Origin: Paraglaciecola sp.
GTDB lineage: Bacteria; Pseudomonadota; Gammaproteobacteria; Enterobacterales; Alteromonadaceae
Reading direction: 5' to 3'
NCBI RefSeq assembly: GCF_030730205.1
Contig: NZ_JANQVQ010000203.1
Location: forward strand, 1 to 41,291
Length of the DNA stretch: 41,291 bases
Shown in pieces: positions 19,504 to 28,596 of the stretch (the first letter of the stretch is position 1; every line of letters begins with the position of its first letter). The translations under genes and the position numbers were made by a program. The notes beneath the pieces were generated by a model, which did not search any database, was not told where the DNA came from, and was given only the letters and a program-made list of their open reading frames with translations.

Positions 19504-20631
19504 ATGAAATTTATCGTAACGACGCTTTTAGCAAGCGTACTGCTTAGTTCGTGCTCACCGGCTAAGGTGGAAGCTCCCGTTGCCAAACAGGCTGCCGTTT
19601 TTCCCGTATATGGTCAGTGGATTACTGAGCCTGATGGTAGTGTCATGCTCGATTCTCAACCCTCAGGCTTGGTCAATTGGCGTCAGCAATTAATGATACT
19701 CAGTGACAGAAGCGCGTTAGAACAACATCGTTTGCGTCTGAGAACGATTGAGCCAAACACGGCGCAAATGCCTGATAGTGGTATAAAATTGCGATTGGCT
19801 GATGAGGTCAAAGCAAATTGTTTTGCCGGATATGTGAGCCGTAACCCCGATTTAGAATCCCTAGTAGTTGATCCCGATGACGACACTATTTTGTACATGG
19901 TGACTGAAGATGCCACGTATGATGACGAGTTAAGCGCACAATGCCGTGATACGTTTCAGCAGACAGACACAAGCCAGTATCCTTTTTTGCTCGTTCGCAT
20001 TGTCCTCCAAGACAACAGCAGCGCTTTGATAACGCATATTCGCCCGCTGCAATTTACTGATGAAATGCAAGTGGGCAACACGCCAAATGATGGTATCGAA
20101 GCCATGGCTTTTGGGAAAAACCGCACGTTATATTTAGGACTTGAACGAGACAGTCACAAACAAGCGCGGATTTTCTCTTTGCACATGCCAAGTCACTTTT
20201 GGCAGAGTACTGACTTTGCCGCTGTTGACGATCCACAACTTAAATTACCCAAGTTTGATAAGGGTAATCACCCCATTAACGGCATGGATTATTATCAAAC
20301 AACTGAGGGCCAAGATTTTCTGATTGCTTCAGCTCGCAATGATTCTAAATTATGGCTCATCGACTTAAGTGGTAGCAAAGAAACCCGTATTCTCCCCCTT
20401 GAATTTTATGCGCAACTTACGTCTTCGACTGATAACTGCCAAGATTGGGAAAAGATGGACAATGCCTCGATAGAGGGAGTGGCCGTAATCGGACAAACTA
20501 TATGGATGGTCAACGACCCTTGGAAAGAGGCCTATCCTAAAAATATCTTGTGCTTACAAAACAAAGAGAATTACCAGAATTTTTCGCCACTGCTGTTTAG
20601 TTTACCCATCCAAGCTCATTGGTTTGAATAG
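19504..20631 (+). CDS. Lipoprotein of unknown function, beta-propeller (phytase-like) type
   Basis: A 375-residue exported protein. The signal MKFIVTTLLASVLLSSC ends in a lipobox with Cys17, so it is lipid anchored. The body shows repeated short beta-rich segments, including GLVNWRQQLMILSD, DGIEAMAFGKNRTLYLGLERD and ASIEGVAVIGQTIWMVND. These EG-hydrophobic-turn patterns resemble the esterase-like/phytase-like propeller group; I cannot name a substrate. The ATG at 19504 is preferred over that at 19501 because AGGA at 19495-19498 is then five bases away. It is 230 bases past the lacZ terminator, so it is a separate unit. Six cysteines after the lipidated one could form disulphides. Confidence 0.75.
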   Translation: MKFIVTTLLASVLLSSCSPAKVEAPVAKQAAVFPVYGQWITEPDGSVMLDSQPSGLVNWRQQLMILSDRSALEQHRLRLRTIEPNTAQMPDSGIKLRLADEVKANCFAGYVSRNPDLESLVVDPDDDTILYMVTEDATYDDELSAQCRDTFQQTDTSQYPFLLVRIVLQDNSSALITHIRPLQFTDEMQVGNTPNDGIEAMAFGKNRTLYLGLERDSHKQARIFSLHMPSHFWQSTDFAAVDDPQLKLPKFDKGNHPINGMDYYQTTEGQDFLIASARNDSKLWLIDLSGSKETRILPLEFYAQLTSSTDNCQDWEKMDNASIEGVAVIGQTIWMVNDPWKEAYPKNILCLQNKENYQNFSPLLFSLPIQAHWFE

Positions 20632-20659
20632 GCAAGACTGAGGGGCTCACCTATGCGTA

Positions 20660-20689
20660 TTGCTGCTTGATTATGGAGTCAAGCAGCAA
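20660..20689. terminator. Hairpin between the convergent propeller lipoprotein and msrA genes
   Basis: TTGCTGCTTGA and TCAAGCAGCAA form a perfect 11-base-pair stem with an eight-base loop in the convergent gap. Neither side has a T run, so it may stop transcription only weakly or protect the transcript ends. Confidence 0.5.
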
Positions 20690-20693
20690 GCTA

Positions 20694-21239
20694 TCATTCT
20701 GCGCTTTTTAGTAAACTGGCAAATTTTTTCTTAAATTTGGCTAATTTAGGTGCCACGACCATGTTGCAATATTGGTTTTGTGGATTATTAGTAAAGTAAT
20801 CTTGATGATAATCTTCAGCTTGGTAATAGGTTTTCAGCTCAGTAATTTCAGTGACCACGGGATTAGACCAGATCTCTTCTAACTCGATTTCATCGATGAT
20901 CTGCTCTGCCGTTTTCTTTTGTTCAGCATCATGATAAAAAATTTCACTGCGGTATTGCGTACCCACATCATTACCCTGACGATTCATTTGCGTGGGATTA
21001 TGCAGGGCAAAGAACACTTCTAAAATATCTCGATAGCTAATTTTGTCTGCATCAAAATTCACTCTCACCACTTCGGCGTGGCCCGTTGTACCCTCACACA
21101 CCTCTTCATAGGTAGGATCGACTTTATGACCACCTGCGTAGCCAGAAAACGCAGACTCTACCCCTTCAACACTATTGAAGGCTGATTCTATACACCAAAA
21201 ACAGCCACCGGCTAAGGTTGCATGTTGAATATTTGCCAT
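20694..21239 (-). CDS. msrA: Peptide methionine (S)-S-oxide reductase MsrA
   Basis: A 181-residue repair enzyme that reduces the S epimer of methionine sulphoxide in proteins. The catalytic cysteine is C13 in GGCFWC. Other MsrA blocks are GYAGGHKVDPTYEEVCEGTTGHAEVV, HNPTQMNRQGNDVGTQYRS and YHQDYF. Length and start are normal, and AAGGA lies at a suitable distance before the ATG. It is cytosolic, with no signal peptide and no fused MsrB domain. Confidence 0.97.
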   Translation of the reverse strand: MANIQHATLAGGCFWCIESAFNSVEGVESAFSGYAGGHKVDPTYEEVCEGTTGHAEVVRVNFDADKISYRDILEVFFALHNPTQMNRQGNDVGTQYRSEIFYHDAEQKKTAEQIIDEIELEEIWSNPVVTEITELKTYYQAEDYHQDYFTNNPQNQYCNMVVAPKLAKFKKKFASLLKSAE

Positions 21240-21548
21240 AATGTTTCCTTAAAAAATGACTACTGACGCAATGTAGTTACGCGGTATCGATACATCAAGA
21301 CCAGCATAAACAAAAATTTATCCTACTACTGTTGAATCCAAAAGTGCTCAATCAACGAGATAGTTAAGACCTATTATAACCCTAGACTCATTCGGTTTAA
21401 GATAGGCTTGTGAAAATTTTAAAACGTTTCGAATAGCCATGACCTAGTCACCAATCTTAGCCACAGTGTTTTTTTTAAATAACTAATCTAATTTGAGCCT
21501 AGCGCGTAAACACCAGTAGAACTAATAGCAGTTAAGTGACCCCAGCAA
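21240..21548. other. Intergenic region between msrA and the DCC-family gene
   Basis: A 309-base divergent promoter region. I see no ORF, no inverted repeat of note and no recognisable operator. Confidence 0.5.
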
Positions 21549-21971
21549 ATGAATACTCAATTAACCGTGTTTTACGATGGCTATTGTCCACTTTGTATGG
21601 CAGAAATGAACAAGTTAAAGCAGCTTGATAAACACGCTACCCTCGGATTTGTGGATATTCAAACGCCGGCCTTTGCCCGTGACTATCCCCATTTAAGCTG
21701 GTCAGCCTTGAACGCTCGGATTCATGCGCAGTTGCCGGATGGCAGTTTAATTAGCGGCTTAGATGTGACCTATCTAGCGTGGAAATTAGTTGGTAAAGGT
21801 TGGGTTTATGCGCCACTGCGCTGGCCTGTAATTCGATGGTTTGCAGATAAGGCTTATTTGGTATTTGCTAAACACCGCTACACTCTGTCTTTCTGGTTAA
21901 CTGGCAAACGACGTTCTGTCGCTGCCAATGACTGTGAAGTGTGCCGACCAAACAAGGAGGAGAGACCGTGA
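21549..21971 (+). CDS. DCC family (DUF393) thiol-disulphide oxidoreductase-like protein
   Basis: A 140-residue protein of the DUF393 family, named for its DxxCxxC motif: FYDGYCPLCMAEM gives D10, C13 and C16, and the tail has a second cysteine pair (DCEVC). The CxxC arrangement at the end of the first strand suggests a thioredoxin-like fold; in vivo role is not established for the family. The C-terminal half has hydrophobic segments (WVYAPLRWPVIRWF) that may associate with the membrane. Its stop overlaps the start of the SDR gene by four bases (GTGA), so the two are coupled. No good ribosome site is visible before its ATG. Confidence 0.88.
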   Translation: MNTQLTVFYDGYCPLCMAEMNKLKQLDKHATLGFVDIQTPAFARDYPHLSWSALNARIHAQLPDGSLISGLDVTYLAWKLVGKGWVYAPLRWPVIRWFADKAYLVFAKHRYTLSFWLTGKRRSVAANDCEVCRPNKEERP

Positions 21972-22711
21972 ATATCCAACACAAAGCTTTGGTCATCGGT
22001 GCCTCAGGGGGAATTGGTGAAGCAATATTGGGTGAACTCGTAAAAGCCCAAAAACACTCTGAAGTGCACGGTATCTCTCGCTCTTTACCAACGAACCTTA
22101 TTGAAGAGGTAAACTACCACGGCATCGCTGAGCACAATGAAACCAGCATTAGCGCATGCTGCCACAAGCTAGCTCAATTAGGCGGCCTCTTTTCTACGGT
22201 TGTGTGCTGCATTGGCACCTTGCATGACAAAACCGTTTCTGGGGTGAACATTCAGCCGGAAAAACGCTTAGAGGACCTACATGCTGAGCAATTGCACCAT
22301 TACTTCCACGTTAACACAATTATCCCCGCGCTTTGGTTAAAAGCACTTGAGCCCCTTGTGAAAGGTCAACATCAAGCCAAAGTCATATTTTTAACGGCAA
22401 GAGTAGGCAGTATCAGCGACAACCGCCTTGGAGGTTGGTATGGCTATCGCGCCTCAAAAGCAGCCTTAAATATGTTGATTAAAAGTGCTCAAATTGAGCT
22501 ACAACGACGTGCAAAAAACGTGACCTTAGTGAGTTATCACCCAGGAACAGTAGATACCTCATTATCTAAGCCCTTTCAGTCAAATGTTAAAGCTGAAAAA
22601 CTCTTCAGTGCACACTTTACCGCTCAGCAATTATTGTCTCAACTTGATGATTTGCATGCGCAAGATGGCCCTTACTACCTTGATTGGCAAGGAAAAACGA
22701 TACCTTGGTAG
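21968..22711 (+). CDS. Short-chain dehydrogenase/reductase (CsgA-like SDR)
   Basis: A 247-residue classical-type SDR. The Rossmann glycine motif GASGGIG is at residues 11-17 and the catalytic YRASK (Tyr, then Lys four later) occurs in GYRASKAALNML. I take GTG at 21968 as the start because AAGGAGG lies seven bases before it and it overlaps the upstream stop as GTGA; an in-frame GTG at 21941 lacks this. The best fit is to bacterial SDRs annotated as cell-cell-signalling CsgA-like or C-factor; substrate unknown. Coupling to the DCC protein suggests a shared redox role, which is inference. Confidence 0.9.
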   Translation: MNIQHKALVIGASGGIGEAILGELVKAQKHSEVHGISRSLPTNLIEEVNYHGIAEHNETSISACCHKLAQLGGLFSTVVCCIGTLHDKTVSGVNIQPEKRLEDLHAEQLHHYFHVNTIIPALWLKALEPLVKGQHQAKVIFLTARVGSISDNRLGGWYGYRASKAALNMLIKSAQIELQRRAKNVTLVSYHPGTVDTSLSKPFQSNVKAEKLFSAHFTAQQLLSQLDDLHAQDGPYYLDWQGKTIPW

Positions 22712-22823
22712 GCCTGTAAAGTTTTTTTGCTATTTTTTTTAAACGCGATTACTGAAGCAAAAGACTTTTTTATTGGGTGCTGTTAACATCAGCGCCAACT
22801 ACAATAATAATACAGGTAATTAC

Positions 22824-24245
22824 ATGGGCGCTTCTCGCGAACAATTTGGCTCTCGCCTCGGATTTATTTTAGCTGCTGCAGGCTCAGCAGTGGGTATTGG
22901 AAATCTCGTTGGATTTCCCGTTGGTGCCGCCAAAAATGGTGGTGGTGCATTTCTAGTAATGTATGCCCTATTTGTATTTTTTATTTGTTTACCTGTGATG
23001 ATCGCCGAAATGACCACTGGCCGCGCGAGCCAAAAAGATCCTCTTGGTGCCTACACTGCATTATCTAATGCAAGCCCCGGTTGGCGCTTAGCAGGTTGGT
23101 TATCCATTATAACGCCCTTCATGATTGCTGTGTTCTATCTAGTTATTACCGTGTGGATATTTGGCTACTTGGTTGAGTCCGTTCTAGGTAATTTAGATGT
23201 GCTGGCCCAAGCCGACACATTCGGCGCGTTTATTTCTGGCAATAGTTTATTTGCTTACATGGCAGGTGTATTGGCGCTGGTGTATTTAATTTTGCAAGGG
23301 GGCGTAAAAGAAGGCATCGAAAAAGCAGCAAAAATTTTAATGCCTGCCTTATTTTTCATGCTGTTGGTGCTGGTTGTATTTGTCCTGACTCGCGACAACG
23401 CCTTTGCGGGGGTTGAATATTATCTTGTTCCGGATTTCGATAAAATCAATGCTGGAGTGGTAAACGGCGCGTTGTCACAAGCCTTTTTCTCTTTGTCTTT
23501 GGGTATGGGGATCATGGTCACTTATGGTAGCTATATTGATAAAAAAGCCAATTTACCCACTTCTGCTAAGCTGGTTGCATTAACGGATACCGCCGTTGCC
23601 TTTGCTGCCGGTTTAATGATTTTACCTGCTATTTTTTCGTTTAATCCTAATGTAAACCCAGATGAACTAAGCGAATCGTCTATCTCGATGATTTTCTCTT
23701 ATTTGCCACAAATCTTCTTAGAACTGCAAAATTCATTAGGTTATGTAGGCGCAAGCATCGTCGCTAGCTTATTCTTTTTATTGGTCTTTTTTGCTGCAAT
23801 TACCTCTTTAGTTTCAATCTTTGAAGTGCCTGTAGCGTCCCTTATGAGTGAGAAAAACTACAGTCGAAAAGGGTCATTATTATTATGTGGCGCGCTACTG
23901 GTGATATTCTCTTTGATGTGCGCATTTTCTTTCGGCTTTTTTGACTTTTTCTCTAACTTTATGCATTACGCCGGCTCATCTAAGTCATTTTTTGATTTAG
24001 TTTATGATGTGTTTTACGACACTATCTTGCCCTTAAACGGTTTGTTGATTTGTTTATTTGTGCGCTATCGCTGGAAGAAAAAAGGATTTAATGAAGAACT
24101 TGAACAAGGTGCGCCAAGCTTCAAAGGCAGCCTGTTAGAACGTTATATTAACTTCTCTGTTGGCACCTTTATTCCATTCATTTTATTTGTCATTTTTATC
24201 AATACGGTGGCGCTGAAATTTTTTGGTACCGCGCTAATTGGTTAA
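22824..24245 (+). CDS. Sodium-dependent transporter, NSS/SNF family
   Basis: A 473-residue inner-membrane transporter with about 11-12 helices and the LeuT fold. The first helix carries AAAGSAVGIGNLVGFP followed by NGGGAFLVMY, the broken-helix sodium and substrate site of the neurotransmitter:sodium symporter family. Substrate is probably an amino acid but cannot be told from sequence alone. I use the ATG at 22824, with CAGGT just upstream and the typical MGASREQFGSRLGFILAAAGS opening; a TTG at 22773 would add an unrelated tail. A long perfect hairpin follows the stop. Confidence 0.93.
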   Translation: MGASREQFGSRLGFILAAAGSAVGIGNLVGFPVGAAKNGGGAFLVMYALFVFFICLPVMIAEMTTGRASQKDPLGAYTALSNASPGWRLAGWLSIITPFMIAVFYLVITVWIFGYLVESVLGNLDVLAQADTFGAFISGNSLFAYMAGVLALVYLILQGGVKEGIEKAAKILMPALFFMLLVLVVFVLTRDNAFAGVEYYLVPDFDKINAGVVNGALSQAFFSLSLGMGIMVTYGSYIDKKANLPTSAKLVALTDTAVAFAAGLMILPAIFSFNPNVNPDELSESSISMIFSYLPQIFLELQNSLGYVGASIVASLFFLLVFFAAITSLVSIFEVPVASLMSEKNYSRKGSLLLCGALLVIFSLMCAFSFGFFDFFSNFMHYAGSSKSFFDLVYDVFYDTILPLNGLLICLFVRYRWKKKGFNEELEQGAPSFKGSLLERYINFSVGTFIPFILFVIFINTVALKFFGTALIG

Positions 24246-24257
24246 GCACTCAACATA

Positions 24258-24299
24258 ACAAACAACAAGGCCAAGCTTTTGCTTGGCCTTGTTGTTTGT
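24258..24299. terminator. Long perfect hairpin between convergent genes
   Basis: A perfect 19-base-pair inverted repeat (ACAAACAACAAGGCCAAGC and its complement) around a TTTT loop separates the transporter and the YeeZ-like gene. It has no downstream T run of its own, but the AT-rich outer stem supplies T-rich tails in both directions, so it probably ends both transcripts. Confidence 0.75.
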
Positions 24300-24314
24300 A
24301 CCTGAGCAAAATCC

Positions 24315-25130
24315 CTAATTAAGCATGTCGTAAGGGCTGGGATAGTTGAGCACGATCCCTAGGGTTTGACAGGTCCAGCTTGCGTTAATTTGTTTTCCAG
24401 TTGAAGGGTGCAACTCTTCGATAAATTCGGGCAAAGGCAATGCAAGTTTAGCGCATGCCCAGTGATAGTAATCACGGCGACTAGGGTGATCATGAGCACA
24501 TAAGTGGTAAATATGCCCATAAGCCTCATTACGAATGATACTTTCAATAGCTTGGATGACATCTTGTTGATGAACCAAATTAACATGTTGCGAACCAAGA
24601 GCAATATCATGACGACCCGCTAAGTACTTAGCGGGATGCCGGTCTTGGCCTACCAGTCCGGCTAACCTGAGTATGCAGGCCTGCTGCGCAAACTCGGCCA
24701 CTACATGTTGCTCGATAATCTTATGGGCCTTGGCTGACTCAGTGACTGGCGCTATACAACTCCGCTCATTGAGCTCACCTTCTAACTCGCCATAGACTGC
24801 GGTTGTACTGATAAAAATAAGCTTACTCACTCCTTGTAGGCGAGCTTGAGTAATGAGCTGGCAGATGTTTTTAATATAAGATGCTGCTTGAATTTGTCGA
24901 CCACCCGGAGGCAAATTGACGATAAGCAAAGAAGATTGAACAAGTAACGAAAAGCTGTCACTTTGACATGCATCACCTAAGTGATAGATAAGCCCTTGAA
25001 AACCTTGCTGCTGAAAAACAAAGCGCTTCTCTTCAGAACGAGTTGTGGCCACAATACTGTGACCACATTGATATAATTGTTGAGCAAGAGGTTGGCCTAA
25101 CCAACCGCAACCCACGATAGATATTTGCAT
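24315..25130 (-). CDS. NAD(P)-dependent epimerase/dehydratase family protein (YeeZ-like)
   Basis: A 271-residue Rossmann-fold protein of the extended SDR group. The nucleotide-binding motif is GCGWLGQ (residues 7-13), and FISTTAVYGELEG is the usual strand 5 segment. The catalytic YxxxK is not evident at the expected place (CIAPVTESAKAHKIIEQ), as in the YeeZ subgroup, so oxidoreductase activity is uncertain. It may bind a nucleotide without classical catalysis. No obvious operon partner: upstream of it, 34 bases away, is the DUF2884 gene on the same strand. Confidence 0.85.
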   Translation of the reverse strand: MQISIVGCGWLGQPLAQQLYQCGHSIVATTRSEEKRFVFQQQGFQGLIYHLGDACQSDSFSLLVQSSLLIVNLPPGGRQIQAASYIKNICQLITQARLQGVSKLIFISTTAVYGELEGELNERSCIAPVTESAKAHKIIEQHVVAEFAQQACILRLAGLVGQDRHPAKYLAGRHDIALGSQHVNLVHQQDVIQAIESIIRNEAYGHIYHLCAHDHPSRRDYYHWACAKLALPLPEFIEELHPSTGKQINASWTCQTLGIVLNYPSPYDMLN

Positions 25131-25164
25131 AACATAATGACTTAGACCCTAAAGCCCTAAATTA

Positions 25165-25950
25165 TCACATGGCCTGTGGTCTTGTCTTAATTTGCACCAC
25201 GTCCAAGTCAGATAGTGCACTTATTGAGTCCTGTAATTTTTCTTCTACTTCATCAATGGCTACCAAGCTTAAACACAAGGAATCAGCTCTCGCTTCTAAT
25301 GCGCTACTTTGAAACTCTACTCGCTGTTCAATGCTTTGCCCAAACCGCTCCATTTTACGCTCAAAAGCATCCATATCGCCGCCGCTAAATAATATTTCAC
25401 TACCAATAGAAATGAGTAGGTGGCCCATAGAGTTTGAGACTACTTGTTCTATGACATTCTCAAATTCGTCCTCCCAGTCTTGCCCCAAAAAACTACCATC
25501 ATTGAAACTATCCGAATTTAAACGTATCTCGCCATTACTGGCGTAAAAATTCATGTGAATTTGATCGCCTAACTCATCCAGTTTGCTAGTTAAATCATTA
25601 ATTGCATCACTTTCACCACCAAGCAACTCATAGAAAACCTCGTTAACGGTGACACTGGCCAATTTTATAGCATCGCTCGCTATGGCGGCCGCTTGAGGAG
25701 CTGCAGCATAAATACCCGCATAATAATCAGAGACTAAACTTTGTTGGTAACGAGATAACGCTATTTTTTCGCCATTAACAAAGAGTTGGTTGGCTTGATT
25801 AATCACGATTTTGCTGTGATCGTCAGTTTCAATACTCAACACACTCTTTTCTAATTGAAGGCTACCCTCAAAACTAATGTCGCATTCGTTCGCCGCAGCG
25901 TAAGTAGTTGTGGTTAAAGTCAATAAGCCAGCCAGTAATAAGGTACGCAT
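25165..25950 (-). CDS. DUF2884 family periplasmic protein (YggN-like)
   Basis: A 261-residue exported protein with a signal peptide ending about TYAAA-NE. It fits the DUF2884/YggN group: a hydrophobic core segment around residues 75-105 and a coiled-coil-prone acidic C-terminal half (EDEFENVIEQVVSN, then MERFGQSIEQRVEF). No activity is known. The ATG at 25950 is preferred because GGAG lies six bases upstream; an earlier TTG at 25962 is unlikely. It lies 34 bases ahead of the YeeZ-like gene and may share its transcript. Confidence 0.85.
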   Translation of the reverse strand: MRTLLLAGLLTLTTTTYAAANECDISFEGSLQLEKSVLSIETDDHSKIVINQANQLFVNGEKIALSRYQQSLVSDYYAGIYAAAPQAAAIASDAIKLASVTVNEVFYELLGGESDAINDLTSKLDELGDQIHMNFYASNGEIRLNSDSFNDGSFLGQDWEDEFENVIEQVVSNSMGHLLISIGSEILFSGGDMDAFERKMERFGQSIEQRVEFQSSALEARADSLCLSLVAIDEVEEKLQDSISALSDLDVVQIKTRPQAM

Positions 25951-26246
25951 GATATTCTCCAAGAGCGTTTTTTGATTAATATGACTTAACTAGAGCAAAG
26001 CCTAAGCCAACTATTTTTATTCATATTTATCAATAAGTTGCCCTATATCCCTACGTTATATTTGCTGTAAAAATTAAAGTACGTGGCGTAATTGACGAAT
26101 TATTAGTGTAAAAGACAATACTCTTGGTTTTAATATAGATGGCAGCTAAATACGCTAAAAAGATGGGAAAAAATTGTCATAGGCCCTGCAGATAGCTTAC
26201 AATTTGACTTACATTCATAGGCACTAGCGTCTTAAAGGTAAATTTA

Positions 26247-26444
26247 ATGAGTAACTGGGTCGAACCACTGATTTTTTTGTTAATGGTAATTTCATTTGTA
26301 TTAGGTGTTAGCAGTATTATTATGGGCGTATTTGCTCAGCCTGCCGCTACCGCATCGATGAAAACCAAAGTTGAATACGGCTTTTTCGGTTTGACTGGTT
26401 TAGTGCTTTGCGCGGTATTTAGTTACGCTTTAGCCATCGCTTAG
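26247..26444 (+). CDS. Small membrane protein of unknown function (65 residues)
   Basis: MSNWVEPLIFLLMVISFVLG begins a 65-residue protein with two hydrophobic segments (about 7-28 and 46-64) joined by a short polar loop with lysines (MKTKVEY). An AAAGGT ribosome site is suitably spaced before the ATG. It is convergent with the YbdG channel gene, with 14 bases between. I do not recognise the family. Small size and good start signals favour a real gene. No neighbour suggests its role. Confidence 0.7.
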   Translation: MSNWVEPLIFLLMVISFVLGVSSIIMGVFAQPAATASMKTKVEYGFFGLTGLVLCAVFSYALAIA

Positions 26445-26458
26445 CTTTTAGCGTTATT

Positions 26459-27712
26459 CTAGGGCCTGTCGCTCATACGTTGATAGGCTCTTAGTTTGAA
26501 AACCGGCAAAATAGCCAATAGATGGTCAAATATATCAGCCTGTATCCCTTCATAGTTAACCCAATTTTTGTCTGCACTAAAACAATAGATCTCTAAAGGT
26601 AAACCCAATTCGGTAGGTGGCAACTGCCTAACCATTAACGTCATGTCTTGATTCAATTTAGGGTGGCTGGCTAAATATGCCTGCACATAGGCGCGCAACG
26701 TGCCTATATTGGTTAAGCGTCGGCTGTTGACTAAGTCTTGTGTATCGATTTTTTGTTCACTATGAAAGGCTTGCAGTTCATCTTTTTTCTTTTGGATATA
26801 GGTTTTGATAAAGCGAATTTTCGCGAAGTCTTCTAACATCTGCTCATCGCAAAACTGCACACTTTGCACATCAATATTGATCGCACGTTTTATTCGCCGT
26901 CCACCGGATTCACTCATTCCTCGCCAGTTTTTGACTGGCTCTGCGATTAACGCGTACGTCGGGATGGTGGTGATGGTTTTGTCCCAATTTTGTACTTTAA
27001 CCGTGGTTAAACCCACTTGCAGCACTTCACCATCGGCTTCAAATTTTGGCATCGATATCCAATCGCCGGTATTGACCATGCGATTAGCCGCTATTTGAAT
27101 ACCTGCAACAAAACCTAAAATCGTATCTCTGAAAAGTAACAGTAATATAGCAGTGACTGCACCCAAACCAGACAAAAGTAATAAGGGCGACTTATCAAGT
27201 ATACTGGATATCACCAGTACCAAAGCAACGATGATGACAAACAATTTACCTACTTGAATAAAGCCGGTAATAGGTGCCTTTTTGGCTAAGTTCGACGCGT
27301 TATAGGTATCTTCGATGGTGTTTAACAGCGCACTTATCATTCTCACCATGGTGATCAGCGCATAAATAATCGCTACTTTTTGCAAGAAGTTGAGTAAAAG
27401 CGGACGACTAATAAACAAAGGGCAAAGCGTGTGGATCAATAAAGCAGGCGCTAAATGGCTGGCCCGACGAAAGAAGTTATGTTTGTGTAATTCGTCATCG
27501 AAAGTATTTTTAGTACGCAGTATCAACTGCGTCACATTGCCACTTAAAAACACGCGGGTCATTTTAAAGCTAAGCCAAGCAAGACAGAAAATAACAAACA
27601 AAGCACTAAGCTGAAATAACAAACCAGTCTGCGTCACCTTAATGCCAAAGTAGGCAAAACTATCGATAAAGGCTTGCGTTATGAGGTCGTTAGCTTTCAC
27701 TGGGTTTTCCAT
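26459..27712 (-). CDS. Mechanosensitive channel, MscS superfamily, YbdG type
   Basis: A 417-residue inner-membrane channel, the same length as E. coli YbdG (the MscM-type channel). It has about five N-terminal helices. The pore-lining TM3 region is SGLGAVTAILLLLFRDTILGF (near residues 179-200), followed by the beta domain GDWISMPKFEADGEVLQVGLTTVKVQNWDK. It opens under membrane tension to relieve hypo-osmotic pressure. Its start overlaps the stop of the upstream YihG-type gene by 23 bases, so it is part of the acyltransferase operon. Confidence 0.93.
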   Translation of the reverse strand: MENPVKANDLITQAFIDSFAYFGIKVTQTGLLFQLSALFVIFCLAWLSFKMTRVFLSGNVTQLILRTKNTFDDELHKHNFFRRASHLAPALLIHTLCPLFISRPLLLNFLQKVAIIYALITMVRMISALLNTIEDTYNASNLAKKAPITGFIQVGKLFVIIVALVLVISSILDKSPLLLLSGLGAVTAILLLLFRDTILGFVAGIQIAANRMVNTGDWISMPKFEADGEVLQVGLTTVKVQNWDKTITTIPTYALIAEPVKNWRGMSESGGRRIKRAINIDVQSVQFCDEQMLEDFAKIRFIKTYIQKKKDELQAFHSEQKIDTQDLVNSRRLTNIGTLRAYVQAYLASHPKLNQDMTLMVRQLPPTELGLPLEIYCFSADKNWVNYEGIQADIFDHLLAILPVFKLRAYQRMSDRP

Positions 27713-28595
27713 CTAGGTTGCAAATTAATTGGTCTTTTTCGAGCCATACGTGGTTTAGCCATGTCTGAAAATTTATGCGAAACTGCTCATTCTCAAAATA
27801 GTCACCAATAATGCCTTCTTGAACATCTAACACTTTAACTCTTAATACAACTTTGCTCAGCTTACCGCCTAACATCGCCAACATGGCGCTACCTTTGGTA
27901 TTGGGATAAACAATGGTCACATCCAAAATACTGGTAAACAACTCACCCATAGCCGCTAGGGTAAACGCAATCCCCCCTGCTTTTGGCGGCAAAAGTTGTT
28001 GATAGGGGCTTTGCCGAAGACGATGTTTTTCGCTGGTAAAGCGGCTGCCTTCAACAAAGTTAATTACTGTGGTCGGCATCTTTTTAAATTTTTCACAAAA
28101 TTGTTTTGTGGTTTCAATATCTTTGCCCTTTAAATGCGGATTTTTGGCTACAAACGCACTGCTATAGCGGCGCATAAAAGGCATATCTAAGGCCCATGCT
28201 CCTAAGCCCACAAAGGGCAGCCAAATCAGCTCTTTTTTAAGAAAAAATTTAGGTGCCGGGATTCGATCGGCGGCAAATTCAGTCAAGATAACAATATCCA
28301 ACCAACTTAGATGATTTGGCATCATCAAATACCATTCGTCTTTACTCAGCTTGCCTTCAACCACATAGTCAAATTGGATACGATTGGTCTGTTTAATCAA
28401 TTTCACACTGAGCTTGCCAAACGCACACAACATAAAATTAATTAATAAATTAACCGGTTTAACCACCACACTGAAGGGTAAGAGCAGTTTGATTATGCCG
28501 AATAAAATAATCAACACGCCCCAAAAAGCAATATTGATTAGTTGCAGGCACAGATGCAAAGGAAATAACAAAAAAGCAGGTAGGAAACGCAACAT
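27690..28595 (-). CDS. YihG-type 1-acylglycerol-3-phosphate acyltransferase, copy 2
   Basis: A 301-residue membrane-associated PlsC-family acyltransferase. The HX4D catalytic motif is NHLSWLD (H95 to D100), and the acceptor-binding motif is NFVEGSRFT. Other YihG-type blocks are KKELIWLPFVGLGAWALDMPFMRRYS and LLPPKAGGIAF. The N-terminal 60 residues are two hydrophobic segments. E. coli YihG acylates lysophosphatidic acid and influences membrane fatty-acid composition. The start is one base after the stop of copy 1 (TAG-T-ATG), and its own stop overlaps the MscS gene, so all three are translated from one message. Confidence 0.92.
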   Translation of the reverse strand: MLRFLPAFLLFPLHLCLQLINIAFWGVLIILFGIIKLLLPFSVVVKPVNLLINFMLCAFGKLSVKLIKQTNRIQFDYVVEGKLSKDEWYLMMPNHLSWLDIVILTEFAADRIPAPKFFLKKELIWLPFVGLGAWALDMPFMRRYSSAFVAKNPHLKGKDIETTKQFCEKFKKMPTTVINFVEGSRFTSEKHRLRQSPYQQLLPPKAGGIAFTLAAMGELFTSILDVTIVYPNTKGSAMLAMLGGKLSKVVLRVKVLDVQEGIIGDYFENEQFRINFQTWLNHVWLEKDQLICNLDGKPSES

Positions 28596-28596
28596 A

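Noticed and set aside
22773-22823. TTG-initiated extension of the NSS transporter
   Set aside because: The added residues (asparagine rich) are unlike the family, while the ATG at 22824 has a ribosome site.
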